This document shows, one piece after another, positions 51,383 to 59,803 of a DNA stretch of 64,000 nt (the stretch's first letter is position 1; each line of letters starts with the position of its first letter). Origin of the DNA: 3107 sp001483205 (GTDB lineage Bacteria > Pseudomonadota > Alphaproteobacteria > Rhodobacterales > Rhodobacteraceae); assembly GCA_964291375.2 (NCBI GenBank), contig OZ219809.1, positions 1,488,001 through 1,552,000 on the forward strand, in the 5' to 3' direction. The notes under the pieces are model-generated. The model had not been told where the DNA came from and did not search any database. It saw nothing but the letters and a program-made list of their open reading frames with translations. Both the position numbers and the translations under genes were made by a program.

Positions 51383-52359
51383 CCGCCGCGCAACACTGGA
51401 TTTCCGCCTTTCTGGAGGCACTGTCCGCCGATCTGGGCGCGTCCGGCAACACCCTGCTCGCCTATGGGCGCGACCTGCGGCAGTTTGATGACTGGCGGCA
51501 GGCACAGGGCCTGCGGTTCGAGACGCTGGCCCAGGGGGACATCGAGGCATATCTGGTCGCCTGCGATGCCGGGGGGCTGTCCCGCGCCACCCGCGCCCGC
51601 CGCCTGTCGGCGATCCGACAGTTGTTCCGCTTTGCCTTTGAGGAAGGTTGGCGCGCGGACAACCCGGCGCTGCGGCTTCGTGGCCCCGGAGGGGGCGGCA
51701 AACTGCCCGGCACACTCAGCGAGGCCGAAGTCGCCGCGCTGCTGAAGGCCGCCCGTGCCCATGGGCGAACCGGGGCCGAACGCCTGCGCACCGCCTGCCT
51801 GATAGAGCTGATCTATGCCACCGGTCTGCGGGTCAGCGAGCTGGTCAGCCTGCCGGTTGCCGCGGTCCGGGGGAACCCGCGCATGGTGCTGGTGACGGGC
51901 AAGGGCGGACGGGAGCGAATGGTGCCCCTGTCGCCGCCTGCCCGTGAGGCGCTGATCGCCTGGCTGGCCGAACGCGACCGGGCAGAGGCGCGCGCGCGAG
52001 AAGGTGGCAAACCTGCCTCGCGCTTTCTGTTTCCGTCGGGCGGCAAATCCGGGTGCCTGACCCGACAGTTCTTCTTTCAGTTGGTGAAATCGGTTGCGCT
52101 GGAGGCCGGGGTGAACCCTGCCCGTGTCACCCCGCATGTGCTGCGCCATGCCTTCGCCACCCATTTGCTGGCTCATGGGGCGGATTTGCGGACGATCCAG
52201 GCGCTTCTGGGGCACGCCAGCCTGACGACGACCGAGATTTATACCCATGTGATGGAGGAGCGCCTGCGCGAGCTGGTCGAGACCCGCCACCCGCTTGTCC
52301 GCCGCACGGACCGGGACGGGGGGCGGGCGCTCCGGCGGGGCGACAAGGTGCCGGAATGA
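51379..52359 (+). CDS. xerD: Site-specific tyrosine recombinase XerD
   Basis: With XerC resolves chromosome dimers at dif. The N-terminal SAM-like core-binding domain is WISAFLEALSADLGASGNTLLAYGRDLRQFDDW. Catalytic residues are seen as Arg in ATGLRVSELVSL (about 151), Lys in TGKGGRERMVPL (about 175), HxxR in HVLRHAFATHLL (about 252-255), His in LGHASLTTTEIYTHV (about 278) and Tyr about 287. The 326-aa length fits. ATG overlaps the upstream gene stop. No dif site is apparent in the window. Confidence 0.94.
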   Translation: MTAAQHWISAFLEALSADLGASGNTLLAYGRDLRQFDDWRQAQGLRFETLAQGDIEAYLVACDAGGLSRATRARRLSAIRQLFRFAFEEGWRADNPALRLRGPGGGGKLPGTLSEAEVAALLKAARAHGRTGAERLRTACLIELIYATGLRVSELVSLPVAAVRGNPRMVLVTGKGGRERMVPLSPPAREALIAWLAERDRAEARAREGGKPASRFLFPSGGKSGCLTRQFFFQLVKSVALEAGVNPARVTPHVLRHAFATHLLAHGADLRTIQALLGHASLTTTEIYTHVMEERLRELVETRHPLVRRTDRDGGRALRRGDKVPE

Positions 52360-52384
52360 GGCGTGGATGGGGGGTGTGGCAACA

Positions 52385-52505
52385 GTATGGCCTGACGACC
52401 GGGTTTTGAGTCCAAACCCCGGCCCTGATCCCGCCCGGCGCTTGCGCCGGGCCGCGCCGTCCAACCCCTCAATGGGGTGGGCGGCGCGCGCCTCATTGCG
52501 GAGCA
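52385..52505 (+). repeat. Second dispersed repeat (R2), long copy after xerD
   Basis: TATGGCCTGACGACCGGGTT, TTGAGTCCAAACCCCGGCCC, TGATCCCGCCCGG, a GGCGCTTGCGCC hairpin, then CCCTCAATGGGGTGGGCGGC and GCGCGC. Same block order as 24270-24379. It occupies the convergent xerD-mlaC gap together with a TTATCCGCGGATAA site and a partial MITE. Confidence 0.7.
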
Positions 52506-52527
52506 GACGCGGCCTTTAGGGGGCAGC

Positions 52528-52541
52528 TTATCCGCGGATAA
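52528..52541. repeat. Single TTATCCGCGGATAA palindrome between convergent xerD and mlaC
   Basis: Perfect 14-bp palindrome followed by GGTCAAGACCTCTGACATAT, that is, joined directly to a MITE terminus. The same junction occurs near 60816-60843 in the opposite orientation. Confidence 0.7.
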
Positions 52542-52546
52542 GGTCA

Positions 52547-52650
52547 AGACCTCTGACATATTGGCTTGAGCCGGGCAGCCGCCTGCCCGGGCGGGTGCTT
52601 TACGCTGCAAAAGGTCGAGACGTTCAAAGCCCCTGCCGGGGGGTAAAGCC
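52547..52650 (+). mobile_element. Partial MITE-like element E10
   Basis: Left end AGACCTCTGACATATTGGC followed by GAGCCGGGCAGCCGCCTGCC, GGGCGGGTGCTTT, GAGACGTTCAAAGC and CCTGCCGGGGGG, matching the interior of E6. The right terminus is missing; similarity fades at the mlaC stop codon (52651). Confidence 0.6.
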
Positions 52651-53256
52651 CTACCCCGCGTTCCGCAGATCACGCGACAGGCGGTCAATATCGCGCCCGC
52701 GCGCATCCAGCATGGCCCCGATTTCCTCACGCTCCACCCGCGTCATGCTGACACCCTCAACCACCATGTCGAAAAACAGGTTTCTGCCCCCGGCTTCCCG
52801 GACCAGAAAATCGACGCGCACGGGCGGCTTGCCGTCGGGATGCACAACGGCCCGCACCTCATACCAGCTTTTGACGGCGGCGGCGCGGTCAACCACGATC
52901 CTGCTGCCGACAAATTCGCGCAACCGACGCCCGTATTTGCGCGCGATATAGCCCTCAAGCGCATCGACGAAGGTCTCGAGCTGCGCCCGGCTGATGGCGC
53001 GCGTCTCGGCCCCCAGAATCCGCCGGGCAATGATCTGCGTATTCGCATAGCGCTCGAATATGCCTTCCAGTTCGCGCAGCATCCGGGCCTCAGACTCCCC
53101 CGAAGCGGCAATGGCATTCATGTCGTCCACAAGCCTGCCGATCAGTTGCCGGGCCTGCTCAATGGTCAGCGCATAGGCGCGGTGCGGCAGCGCCCCGATG
53201 ATTGCGGCGGCGGACAGCCCGGCCAGCACTGTGCGGCGATTCAGCCTATTCATCAT
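52651..53256 (-). CDS. mlaC: MlaC-family phospholipid-binding periplasmic protein
   Basis: Periplasmic carrier of the Mla lipid-transport pathway. The signal peptide (RRTVLAGLSAAAIIGALPHRAYA) is followed by LTIEQARQLIGRLVDDMNAIAAS, ANTQIIARRILGAETRAISRAQLETFVDALEGYIARKYGRRL and VDFLVREAGGRNLFFDMVVEGVSMTRVEREEIGAML. About 201 aa. Start ATG at 53256 or 53253; it overlaps the 3' end of mlaA by 11 bases, so the two are translationally coupled. The MlaFED ABC parts are not in the window. Confidence 0.9.
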   Translation of the reverse strand: MMNRLNRRTVLAGLSAAAIIGALPHRAYALTIEQARQLIGRLVDDMNAIAASGESEARMLRELEGIFERYANTQIIARRILGAETRAISRAQLETFVDALEGYIARKYGRRLREFVGSRIVVDRAAAVKSWYEVRAVVHPDGKPPVRVDFLVREAGGRNLFFDMVVEGVSMTRVEREEIGAMLDARGRDIDRLSRDLRNAG

Positions 53257-54010
53257 ATAAATCCCCGAACAGGTCATCAATTTCATCGGCTTCTTCGGCC
53301 TGAAAGTCAACCCCCAGCCGGAAGCGCCGGTTGTCGAGATACAGCCTGCGCGCCTGCGCATAGCTGTCCTGGCTGTCATACAGGATCGCGTCGATGGTGG
53401 CGGAATGCTCATACCGGCTGTCCACCCCGGCAAGCGCCGCCGCCCCGCCCCGGATGGCGTCACCATCGGAAAAGGCGGCAACATAGGTCAGCGGATTGGT
53501 GAACAGATCAACCACAATCCCGGCGGCGCGCCGCTCGGTGGCGGGGCCGAGAACCGGCAGAGTCAGGAAATTTCCCTCTGCCACCCCCCAGACATGCAGG
53601 GTTTCGCCGAAATCGGTGGGGCGTTCCGGGATGCCCATATCCGTCGCCGGATCAAGCACGCCGCCAAGCCCGAAGGTGGTGTTCATGGCAAAGCGCATTG
53701 CATTGGTCAGCGCGTCTTCGGCCTTCAGTTGCAGGACGTTGTTCACGACCTTGGCGGGGAGCGACAGATTGGCGGCGAAATTGGCAATGCCCCGGCGCGC
53801 GGGGCGGGGAACGCCTGCGCCGTAAGCCTGCGCAACCGGTCTGATCACGCTGCGGTCAAGGGCGACGTTGACATCGTGGATGCGGCGGTTTTGCGGCTCA
53901 TACGGGTCAAGGATGCCCCCCGGCGTTGACGGGGCGGAACAGGCGGCAAGAACCGCCAGGGCAAGACCGGCGGCGACCACGGGGAATAATCTGTAATGGG
54001 CCGGTTTCAT
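53246..54010 (-). CDS. mlaA: MlaA (VacJ) outer-membrane lipoprotein
   Basis: Removes mislocalised phospholipids from the outer leaflet. The ATG at 54010 gives a lipoprotein signal with lipobox LAAC, Cys24. The mature part has DPYEPQNRRIHDVNVALDRSVIRPVAQAYG, FAANLSLPAKVVNNVLQLKAEDALTNAMRFAMNTTFGLGGVLDPATDMGIP and FGETLHVWGVAEGNFLTLPVLGPATERRAAG, all diagnostic. 254 aa is normal. The C-terminal acidic end (EEADEIDDLFGDLYDE) overlaps mlaC. Confidence 0.95.
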   Translation of the reverse strand: MKPAHYRLFPVVAAGLALAVLAACSAPSTPGGILDPYEPQNRRIHDVNVALDRSVIRPVAQAYGAGVPRPARRGIANFAANLSLPAKVVNNVLQLKAEDALTNAMRFAMNTTFGLGGVLDPATDMGIPERPTDFGETLHVWGVAEGNFLTLPVLGPATERRAAGIVVDLFTNPLTYVAAFSDGDAIRGGAAALAGVDSRYEHSATIDAILYDSQDSYAQARRLYLDNRRFRLGVDFQAEEADEIDDLFGDLYDE

Positions 54011-54183
54011 CGGTCTCTGGTCCCTCTGGGCTGGTTTCGCCAGCGCTTCAGATAAGGGGTTTTTCAGCATAATCCAATGCGCAATCCGCCGGGTGATCAA
54101 TATGTGATCAATCCGCGACATATCCGGGCATTGCCCGCCCCCGGTGTTTCCGGGAGTGTTTTCGGTAGGCGCACTCCTTGAAG

Positions 54184-54250
54184 AGACCTCTGCATAATTG
54201 CGCATCGGCTGCCAAACCGTCTGCCCGGCTCGACCAACATGCAGAGGTCT
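54184..54250. mobile_element. Minimal MITE-like element E9 (67 bp)
   Basis: The two ends AGACCTCTGCATAATTGCGC and CAACATGCAGAGGTCT face each other with only about 30 bases between (CATCGGCTGCCAAACCGTCTG, shortened). It shows that the termini alone define the family. It lies in the divergent mlaA-ridA gap (54011-54315), which holds nothing else recognised beyond the two promoters. Confidence 0.75.
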
Positions 54251-54315
54251 TTTGGTGTTTTACCCGCCCCCAAGGTCGGCTAGACTTGCGCAGGCATCAA
54301 CCCGGAGGATTTTTC

Positions 54316-54777
54316 ATGGGCAATCACACGTCCCGTCTGGCCGCGCTCGGCGTCACCCTGCCGGACGCCCCCGCTCCGTCGGCAAACTACGTCCCCTATG
54401 CCGTCACCGGCGATCTTGTCCATGTTTCCGGGCAGGTTTCGGCCACTGCCGACGGCCTGATCACCGGCAAACTGGGCGACACGATGTCAACCGAAGACGG
54501 GGCCGCCGCCGCGCGCATCTGTGCGATGTTGCTGCTGTCGCAGGTCAGGGCGGCCTGTGGCGGCGATCTTGACCGGCTGGTCCGGGTGGTCAAGCTGACC
54601 GGCTTTGTCAACGCGACACCGGACTATGGCGATCAGCCCCAAGTCATCAACGGCGCATCGGATTTCATGGTCGAGGTGCTGGGGGACGCGGGCCGGCACG
54701 CGCGGTCCGCCGTTGGCATGGCGTCCCTGCCCTTTGGCGTGGCGGTCGAGATCGAAGGGATATTCCAGATCAGATGA
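54316..54777 (+). CDS. RidA-family protein (YjgF-like)
   Basis: Imine/enamine deaminase superfamily protein of 153 aa. It belongs to the longer alphaproteobacterial RidA group: ANYVPYAVTGDLVHVSGQVSAT, RICAMLLLSQVRAACGGDLDRLVRVVKLTGFVNATPDYGDQPQVINGASDFMVEVLGDAGRHARSAVGMASLPFGVAVEIEGIF. The Arg near 134 in HARSAVG matches the substrate-binding Arg. AACCCGGAGGA precedes the ATG. The stop overlaps the next gene's start. The exact subfamily (Rid4-7 versus RidA) is uncertain. Confidence 0.9.
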   Translation: MGNHTSRLAALGVTLPDAPAPSANYVPYAVTGDLVHVSGQVSATADGLITGKLGDTMSTEDGAAAARICAMLLLSQVRAACGGDLDRLVRVVKLTGFVNATPDYGDQPQVINGASDFMVEVLGDAGRHARSAVGMASLPFGVAVEIEGIFQIR

Positions 54778-55544
54778 TCCCGCTGCCGCAGGCTTTCCTG
54801 ACCGTCCCGCTGGCGCATCGGGGGCTGCATGACCTTACCGCGGGCCGCCCCGAGAACTCGCTGGCGGCGGCGCGGGCGGCAATCGGGGCCGGTTACGGGA
54901 TTGAGCTTGACATCCGGGCCTCGGGCGATCACCGGGCGATGGTGTTCCATGACCATGACATGAGGCGGCTGACCGGCAGGCCGGGCGACATCGGGGGGTG
55001 CTCGCGGGCCGAATTGCGGCGGGTCGGGCTGATCGGGAACGATGAGCCGGTGCCGACGCTGGAGGCATTTCTGGATCTGGTGGCGGGGCGGGTGCCGCTG
55101 TTGATCGAGATCAAAGACCGGGACGGCACGATGGGGCCGGGGGATGGTGCGCCGGAAAAGGCGGTCGCCGGGGCGCTCTGCGGCTATTCCGGCCCGGTGG
55201 CGGTCATGTCCTTCAACCCCCATTCGGTGGCGGCGATGGCCGAATACGCCCCGGATGTTCCGCGCGGCCTGACGACAGAGGACTGGACGGGCCGGGATGC
55301 CGCCGCAATCCCCGCCGCCCGGCGCGCGGAATTGCGCCGGATTGCCGGTTTTGACCGGGTGGGGGCGTCATTCATCAGCCATCACGCGGATGATCTGGCA
55401 AGCCCTCATGTCGCGGCACTGAAGGCGCGGGGGGTGCCGGTCCTGTGCTGGACGGTGCGCAGCCCGGAGGAAGAGGCCCGCGCCAGACAGGTGGCCGACA
55501 ATGTGACCTTTGAGGGATATATGGCCCCATGTCCCGCCGGGTGA
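54774..55544 (+). CDS. Glycerophosphodiester phosphodiesterase
   Basis: Hydrolyses glycerophosphodiesters to glycerol-3-phosphate and alcohol. GDPD motifs: LAHRGLHDLTAGRPENSLAAARAAIGAGYGIELDIRASGDHRAMVFHDHDMRRLTG (catalytic His, Glu and Asp in residues about 14-62), PLLIEIKDRDG, and the C-terminal ARGVPVLCWTVRSPEEEARARQVADNVTFEGYMA. No signal peptide, so probably cytosolic. 256 aa. ATG overlaps the RidA stop. Confidence 0.93.
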   Translation: MIPLPQAFLTVPLAHRGLHDLTAGRPENSLAAARAAIGAGYGIELDIRASGDHRAMVFHDHDMRRLTGRPGDIGGCSRAELRRVGLIGNDEPVPTLEAFLDLVAGRVPLLIEIKDRDGTMGPGDGAPEKAVAGALCGYSGPVAVMSFNPHSVAAMAEYAPDVPRGLTTEDWTGRDAAAIPAARRAELRRIAGFDRVGASFISHHADDLASPHVAALKARGVPVLCWTVRSPEEEARARQVADNVTFEGYMAPCPAG

Positions 55545-55590
55545 CGCGCCGCCCGACCACGCCGGTTGCGATGCAAAGGGGGCGAAACGG

Positions 55591-56763
55591 ATGAGCAACG
55601 CACCGGTCGAAATCAGCATCATCGGGTCGCTTAGCCTGATCGCCGGGGCGGAATGGGACGCCTGCGCCTGCCCCGAGGCCACAGACGGCGGCAGACCGGC
55701 AGACCCGTTCACCACCCACCGGTTTCTCGGCGCGCTGGAAGACAGTGGTTCGCTCGGTCCCGGAACCGGGTGGTCGCCGTGCCACCTGATCGCACGGCAG
55801 GGCAAAGAGGTGATCGCCGTCGCCCCGCTCTACGCCAAGACCCACAGCCAGGGCGAATATGTCTTTGATCATGCCTGGGCGCACGCTTATGAGCAGGCGG
55901 GCGGGGCGTATTATCCCAAGCTGCAACTGGCGGTCCCGTTCACCCCGGTCACCGGCAGGCGGTTTCTGGCCGCGCCGGGGCACGAGGCCACGGGCATGGC
56001 CGCACTGATGCAGGGGGCGGCACATCTGGCGGGCGAACATGGCCTGTCTTCGGTCCATGTGACGTTCTGCACCGGGGCAGAGGCGGCGGCGGCCACCGGC
56101 CTTGGCTGGCTGCACCGCACCGGGCAGCAATTCCACTGGCAGAATGACGGTTATGCCTGTTTTGACGCCTATCTTGCCGCCCTGTCATCGCGCAAACGCA
56201 AGAACATCCGCAAGGAAAGGCAGGCCGCGCAGGCGTTCGGCGGCACCATCCACCGGCTGACCGGTGACCGGATCAGGCCCGAACACTGGCGGGCCTTCTG
56301 GCACTTCTATCAGGACACCGGCGCGCGCAAATGGGGCCACCCATACCTGACCCGCGCCTTTTTCGACCTCGCGCAGGAACGGCTTCGCGATGACATCCTG
56401 CTGATTATGGCGGAACGCGGCGGGCGCTGGGTGGCGGGCGCGATGAACCTGATCGGGCGCGATGCGCTGTATGGCCGCTATTGGGGGTGCGCCGAACATC
56501 ACCCCTGCCTGCATTTTGAACTGTGCTATTATCAGGCGATGGAGGCGGCAATGGCGATGGGGCTGAGCCGGGTCGAGGCTGGCGCACAGGGCGGGCACAA
56601 GCTGGCGCGCGGCTATATGCCGGTCACGACCCATTCCCTGCACTGGATCGCCGACCCCGGCTTTCGCCGCGCCGCAGAGGCCTATCTGCAAGCGGAACGC
56701 CGCGCCGTCGATGATGAAATCGGGATGCTGAACGCACTCGGCCCGTTCAGATCAGAGCAATAA
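55591..56763 (+). CDS. GNAT/FemAB-like N-acyltransferase (DUF482)
   Basis: A 390-aa protein of the peptidogalycan-biosynthesis / FemAB-like DUF482 family. Diagnostic blocks: WDACACPEATDGGRPADPFTTHRFLGALEDSGS, FDHAWAHAYEQAGGAYYPKLQLAVPFTPVTGRRFLA, SSVHVTFCTG, SRKRKNIRKERQAAQ, ARKWGHPYLTRAFFDLA and GHKLARGYMPVTTHSLHWIADPGF. The ATG at 55591 is preferred; the 27 residues before it overlap the upstream gene. Substrate unknown. Confidence 0.88.
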   Translation: MSNAPVEISIIGSLSLIAGAEWDACACPEATDGGRPADPFTTHRFLGALEDSGSLGPGTGWSPCHLIARQGKEVIAVAPLYAKTHSQGEYVFDHAWAHAYEQAGGAYYPKLQLAVPFTPVTGRRFLAAPGHEATGMAALMQGAAHLAGEHGLSSVHVTFCTGAEAAAATGLGWLHRTGQQFHWQNDGYACFDAYLAALSSRKRKNIRKERQAAQAFGGTIHRLTGDRIRPEHWRAFWHFYQDTGARKWGHPYLTRAFFDLAQERLRDDILLIMAERGGRWVAGAMNLIGRDALYGRYWGCAEHHPCLHFELCYYQAMEAAMAMGLSRVEAGAQGGHKLARGYMPVTTHSLHWIADPGFRRAAEAYLQAERRAVDDEIGMLNALGPFRSEQ

Positions 56764-56775
56764 GGAGGAAGGGAA

Positions 56776-57078
56776 ATGACGGACATTCTGACCGGGCAGG
56801 AACGGCAGGCGCAGCTTACCCCGCTGATTGCGGACGGCTGGGCGATGGCAGACGGGCGCGATGCGATCACCAAGACATTCCGGTTCGCGAATTTCGTTCA
56901 GGCGTTCGGCTGGATGACCCGCTGTGCGCTGTGGGCGGAAAAGTGGAACCACCACCCGGAATGGGAAAATGTCTATAACAAAACCACTGTCATTCTGACG
57001 ACGCATGATGTAGGGGGGGTGAGTGCGCTCGACATCAGGCTGGCGCGCAAGATGGACGCCCTGGCCTTGCAGGGCTGA
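56776..57078 (+). CDS. phhB: 4a-hydroxytetrahydrobiopterin dehydratase
   Basis: Pterin-4a-carbinolamine dehydratase of 100 aa. FRFANFVQAFGWMTRCALWAEKWNHHPEWENVYNKTTVILTTHDVGGVSALDIRLARKMD contains the catalytic HH-PEW core. GGAGGAAGGG lies 4-12 bases upstream of the ATG. phhA (phenylalanine hydroxylase) is not adjacent, so it may serve another pterin enzyme such as molybdopterin-related functions. Confidence 0.94.
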   Translation: MTDILTGQERQAQLTPLIADGWAMADGRDAITKTFRFANFVQAFGWMTRCALWAEKWNHHPEWENVYNKTTVILTTHDVGGVSALDIRLARKMDALALQG

Positions 57079-57119
57079 ACCGGGTTTTCAAGTGGAACAC
57101 GAGCGGAGATGAGGAACAG

Positions 57120-57896
57120 ATGGTGGACATGATTATCAACATTGCCTCTGCGATTGGTATTGCGGTGGCGGCGATCTGGGTCAGCGGTCTTGTCAGAAAC
57201 CGGATAGAGCGCGCATCTGAGCTGCATGAGCGTTTCGACCCGACCCTGGCGAATTTTCTCGGCAGCGTCGCGCGCTGGGCCATTCTTGCGCTCGCGGGCA
57301 TCTTTATCCTCAGCCGTTTCGGGATCGAGACAACATCGCTGGCGGCGATTGTCGGTGCGGCGGGCATCGCCATCGGCCTTGCGTTGCAGGGGTCGCTGTC
57401 CAACCTGGCGGCGGGGGTTCTGCTGGTGGCGTTCCGCCCGTTCAAGGTGGGCCATTATATCAGCACCGCAGGGCAATCGGGCACGGTGGATGCGGTGACG
57501 CTGTTCACGACCGAGCTGACGACGCCGGACAATGTAAAGATCATCGTGCCGAACGGGGATGTGTTTTCATCGGCGATTATCAATTATTCGCATTACGATA
57601 CCCGCCGGTGCGATCTGGTCTTTGGCGTGTCCTATGACAGCGACCTGAAAAAGGCTGAAAAGATCATCCGGGACTGCATCAGGGCCGACGCCCGTGCCCA
57701 TGAAGAGCCGGAACCGTTTGTCATGGTCACCAATCTGGGGGACAGTTCGGTCGATTTCACGGTTCGGGTGTGGTGCAACAGCGATGACTACTGGAATATG
57801 AAGTTTGACCTGACCCGCGCGGTCAAGGACGCCTTTGACAAGGGCAAGATCGATATTCCGTTCCCGACCAGAATTGAGATTCGGAAAGCCGTGTAA
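57120..57896 (+). CDS. MscS-family small-conductance mechanosensitive channel
   Basis: Pressure-release channel of 258 aa. There are two N-terminal hydrophobic segments, then the pore helix block FGIETTSLAAIVGAAGIAIGLALQGSLSNLAAGVLLVAFRPFKVGHYI (about residues 75-122), the beta domain TVDAVTLFTTELTTPDNVKIIVPNGDVFSSAIINYSH and the C-terminal alpha-beta domain. GAGG lies upstream of the ATG. Confidence 0.94.
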   Translation: MVDMIINIASAIGIAVAAIWVSGLVRNRIERASELHERFDPTLANFLGSVARWAILALAGIFILSRFGIETTSLAAIVGAAGIAIGLALQGSLSNLAAGVLLVAFRPFKVGHYISTAGQSGTVDAVTLFTTELTTPDNVKIIVPNGDVFSSAIINYSHYDTRRCDLVFGVSYDSDLKKAEKIIRDCIRADARAHEEPEPFVMVTNLGDSSVDFTVRVWCNSDDYWNMKFDLTRAVKDAFDKGKIDIPFPTRIEIRKAV

Positions 57897-57993
57897 CGGG
57901 GGGTGGGCGGCGCGCGCCCCCCCCCCCGTTCGCACCTTCGCCCCCGGAAAAGCCCCTGCTGCCCGGCTTAGTCATCATGCAAAGGTCAGCTTT

Positions 57994-58482
57994 TCAGATC
58001 GCGGCCAGCAGGCTTTCACCGGCGGAGTGTTCACACACGCCCGGAGACGCCTCGGGGTGGAAAACCTTCACCGCCCCGTCCTCGACCAGCATCGCATAGC
58101 GACGGGAACGCCCGACAAGACCGGCAACCGGGGCATCGAACACCATCCCGATGGCCCTTGTGAACCGGCCTTCGGCATCGGCCAGCATGGTCAGCCCGGC
58201 AGCCGCCGCCCCGGTCGCCTCGCCCCACGCCTGCATCACGAACGGATCATTGACCGAAACGCAGATGATTTCCGCCACACCCTTCTCTGCCAGGGCGTCT
58301 TTGGTGCGGATGAAGCTCGGCACATGGGCCGTCGTGCAGACGCCGGTAAAGGCCCCCGGCACCCCGAACAGCACCACCCTGCGCCCCCTTAGCCGCTCTG
58401 CCAGCGACACCGGCTCGGGGCCGTCAGGCCCGATCCTCAGCAACGCCGCCTCCGGCAACCTGCTTCCGGCTGAAACCGTCAT
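57994..58482 (-). CDS. Peroxiredoxin (Prx5 / AhpC-Tsa type)
   Basis: Thiol peroxidase. VVLFGVPGAFTGVCTTAHVPSF carries the peroxidatic Cys (near residue 49); EIICVSVNDPFVMQAWGEATGA is the Prx5 block; YAMLVEDGAVKVFHPEASPGVCEHSAGESLLAAI carries a second Cys near the C-terminus. 162 aa. The ATG at 58482 has GGAGGGG 4-9 bases upstream. Convergent with mscS; the 97-bp gap has an 11-C run and a degenerate MITE end. Confidence 0.93.
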   Translation of the reverse strand: MTVSAGSRLPEAALLRIGPDGPEPVSLAERLRGRRVVLFGVPGAFTGVCTTAHVPSFIRTKDALAEKGVAEIICVSVNDPFVMQAWGEATGAAAAGLTMLADAEGRFTRAIGMVFDAPVAGLVGRSRRYAMLVEDGAVKVFHPEASPGVCEHSAGESLLAAI

Positions 58483-58569
58483 ATCCCCTCCCCCCTTTGC
58501 AAGATTGCGTTTCCGATGCGCGGGGTTATAGGGTGCAGACCGGACCAACGCCATCGAAAAGGCCAAAGG

Positions 58570-59787
58570 ATGAACCACATTGTCGTTATCGGCGCGGGGC
58601 AGGCCGGATGCTCTCTGGCCATCAAACTGCGCGCCCTGGGGTTTGACGGGCAGATCACCCTGATCGGCGAAGAACCCGCGCCCCCCTATCAGCGCCCGCC
58701 CCTGTCCAAAGCCTATCTGTTGGGTGAAATGCAGCGCGAGCGGCTCTATCTGCGGCCACGGGCGTTCTATGACGACCAGAACATCACCCTTCGCCTCGGG
58801 CAGCGCGCGCAGGCGATTGACCCGGCCGCAAGAACCGTCACCGTTGACGGGCAGACCATCGCCTATGATCAACTGGTGCTGGCCACCGGTTCGGTGCCGC
58901 GCCGCCTGCCCGCTGCAATCGGCGGCGACCTGCCGGGGGTGTATACCGTGCGGACGCTTGCCGATGCCGACGCCATGGCCCCGGAATTTACCGCAGGCCG
59001 CCGGGTGCTGATCGTGGGGGGCGGCTATATCGGGCTGGAAGCCGCCGCCGTCGCCGCCAAACGGGGCCTCAGCGTCACGCTGGTGGAAATGGCCGGGCGC
59101 ATCCTTCAGCGGGTCGCCGCCCCCGAAACCTCTGACTACTTCCGCGCCCTGCACCGGTCTCATGGGGTCAGGATTATCGAGGGCACCGGGCTGGAGCACC
59201 TGACCGGCACGGGCCGGGTCAGCCGTGCCCGGCTTGCCGACGGGCAGTCGTTTGATGTGGATTTCGTCATTGTCGGGGTCGGCATCACCCCTGCCACGGG
59301 GCTGGCAGAGGCCGCCGGGCTGACAATCGACAACGGCATCCGGGTTGACGCCGGGGGGCGCAGCTCTGATCCGTTGGTCTGGGCGGCGGGCGATTGCGCC
59401 TCGTTCCCGTGGAAGGGCGGGCGTATCCGGCTGGAAAGCGTGCCGAACGCCATTGACCAGGCCGAAGCCGTGGCCGCGAATATTCTGGGCGCGGGGCGGG
59501 ACTATGTGGCGACGCCGTGGTTCTGGTCGGACCAGTATGATGTGAAGCTCCAGATTGCCGGGCTGAATGCCGGGTATGAGGATGTTGTTGCCCGCGGGGG
59601 GGGCGGTGGTGGCGAAGGCCCGGTTTCCTTCTGGTATTACCGGGGGGATCGGCTGATCGCGGTGGACGCCATGAATGCACCGCGCGAGTATATGATTGCC
59701 AAGCGCCTGATCGAGATGGGGAAATCGCCGGGCAAGGCAGAGGTTGCCAACCCGGAGACTGACCTGAAGGCATTGCTGAAGGGATGA
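58570..59787 (+). CDS. NAD(P)/FAD-dependent ferredoxin reductase
   Basis: Reductase of the rhodocoxin/putidaredoxin reductase class, 405 aa. FAD-binding IVVIGAGQAGCSLAIKLRALGFDG (residues 4-27), PPYQRPPLSKAYLLGEM, NADH-binding VLIVGGGYIGLEAAAVAAKRG (about 143-163), the second FAD motif VWAAGDCASFPW (about 275) and RLESVPNAIDQAEAVAANILG. The ATG at 58570 is preferred. Divergent from the peroxiredoxin gene; a functional pairing is not implied. Its stop was originally 11 bases from the rsmD start (see the element at 59804). Confidence 0.92.
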   Translation: MNHIVVIGAGQAGCSLAIKLRALGFDGQITLIGEEPAPPYQRPPLSKAYLLGEMQRERLYLRPRAFYDDQNITLRLGQRAQAIDPAARTVTVDGQTIAYDQLVLATGSVPRRLPAAIGGDLPGVYTVRTLADADAMAPEFTAGRRVLIVGGGYIGLEAAAVAAKRGLSVTLVEMAGRILQRVAAPETSDYFRALHRSHGVRIIEGTGLEHLTGTGRVSRARLADGQSFDVDFVIVGVGITPATGLAEAAGLTIDNGIRVDAGGRSSDPLVWAAGDCASFPWKGGRIRLESVPNAIDQAEAVAANILGAGRDYVATPWFWSDQYDVKLQIAGLNAGYEDVVARGGGGGGEGPVSFWYYRGDRLIAVDAMNAPREYMIAKRLIEMGKSPGKAEVANPETDLKALLKG

Positions 59788-59803
59788 GGAGACCGCTGTA
59801 TGA

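Noticed and set aside
52360..52650. dif site next to xerD
   Set aside because: No sequence with the two XerC/XerD half-sites was seen; the gap is explained by repeats.
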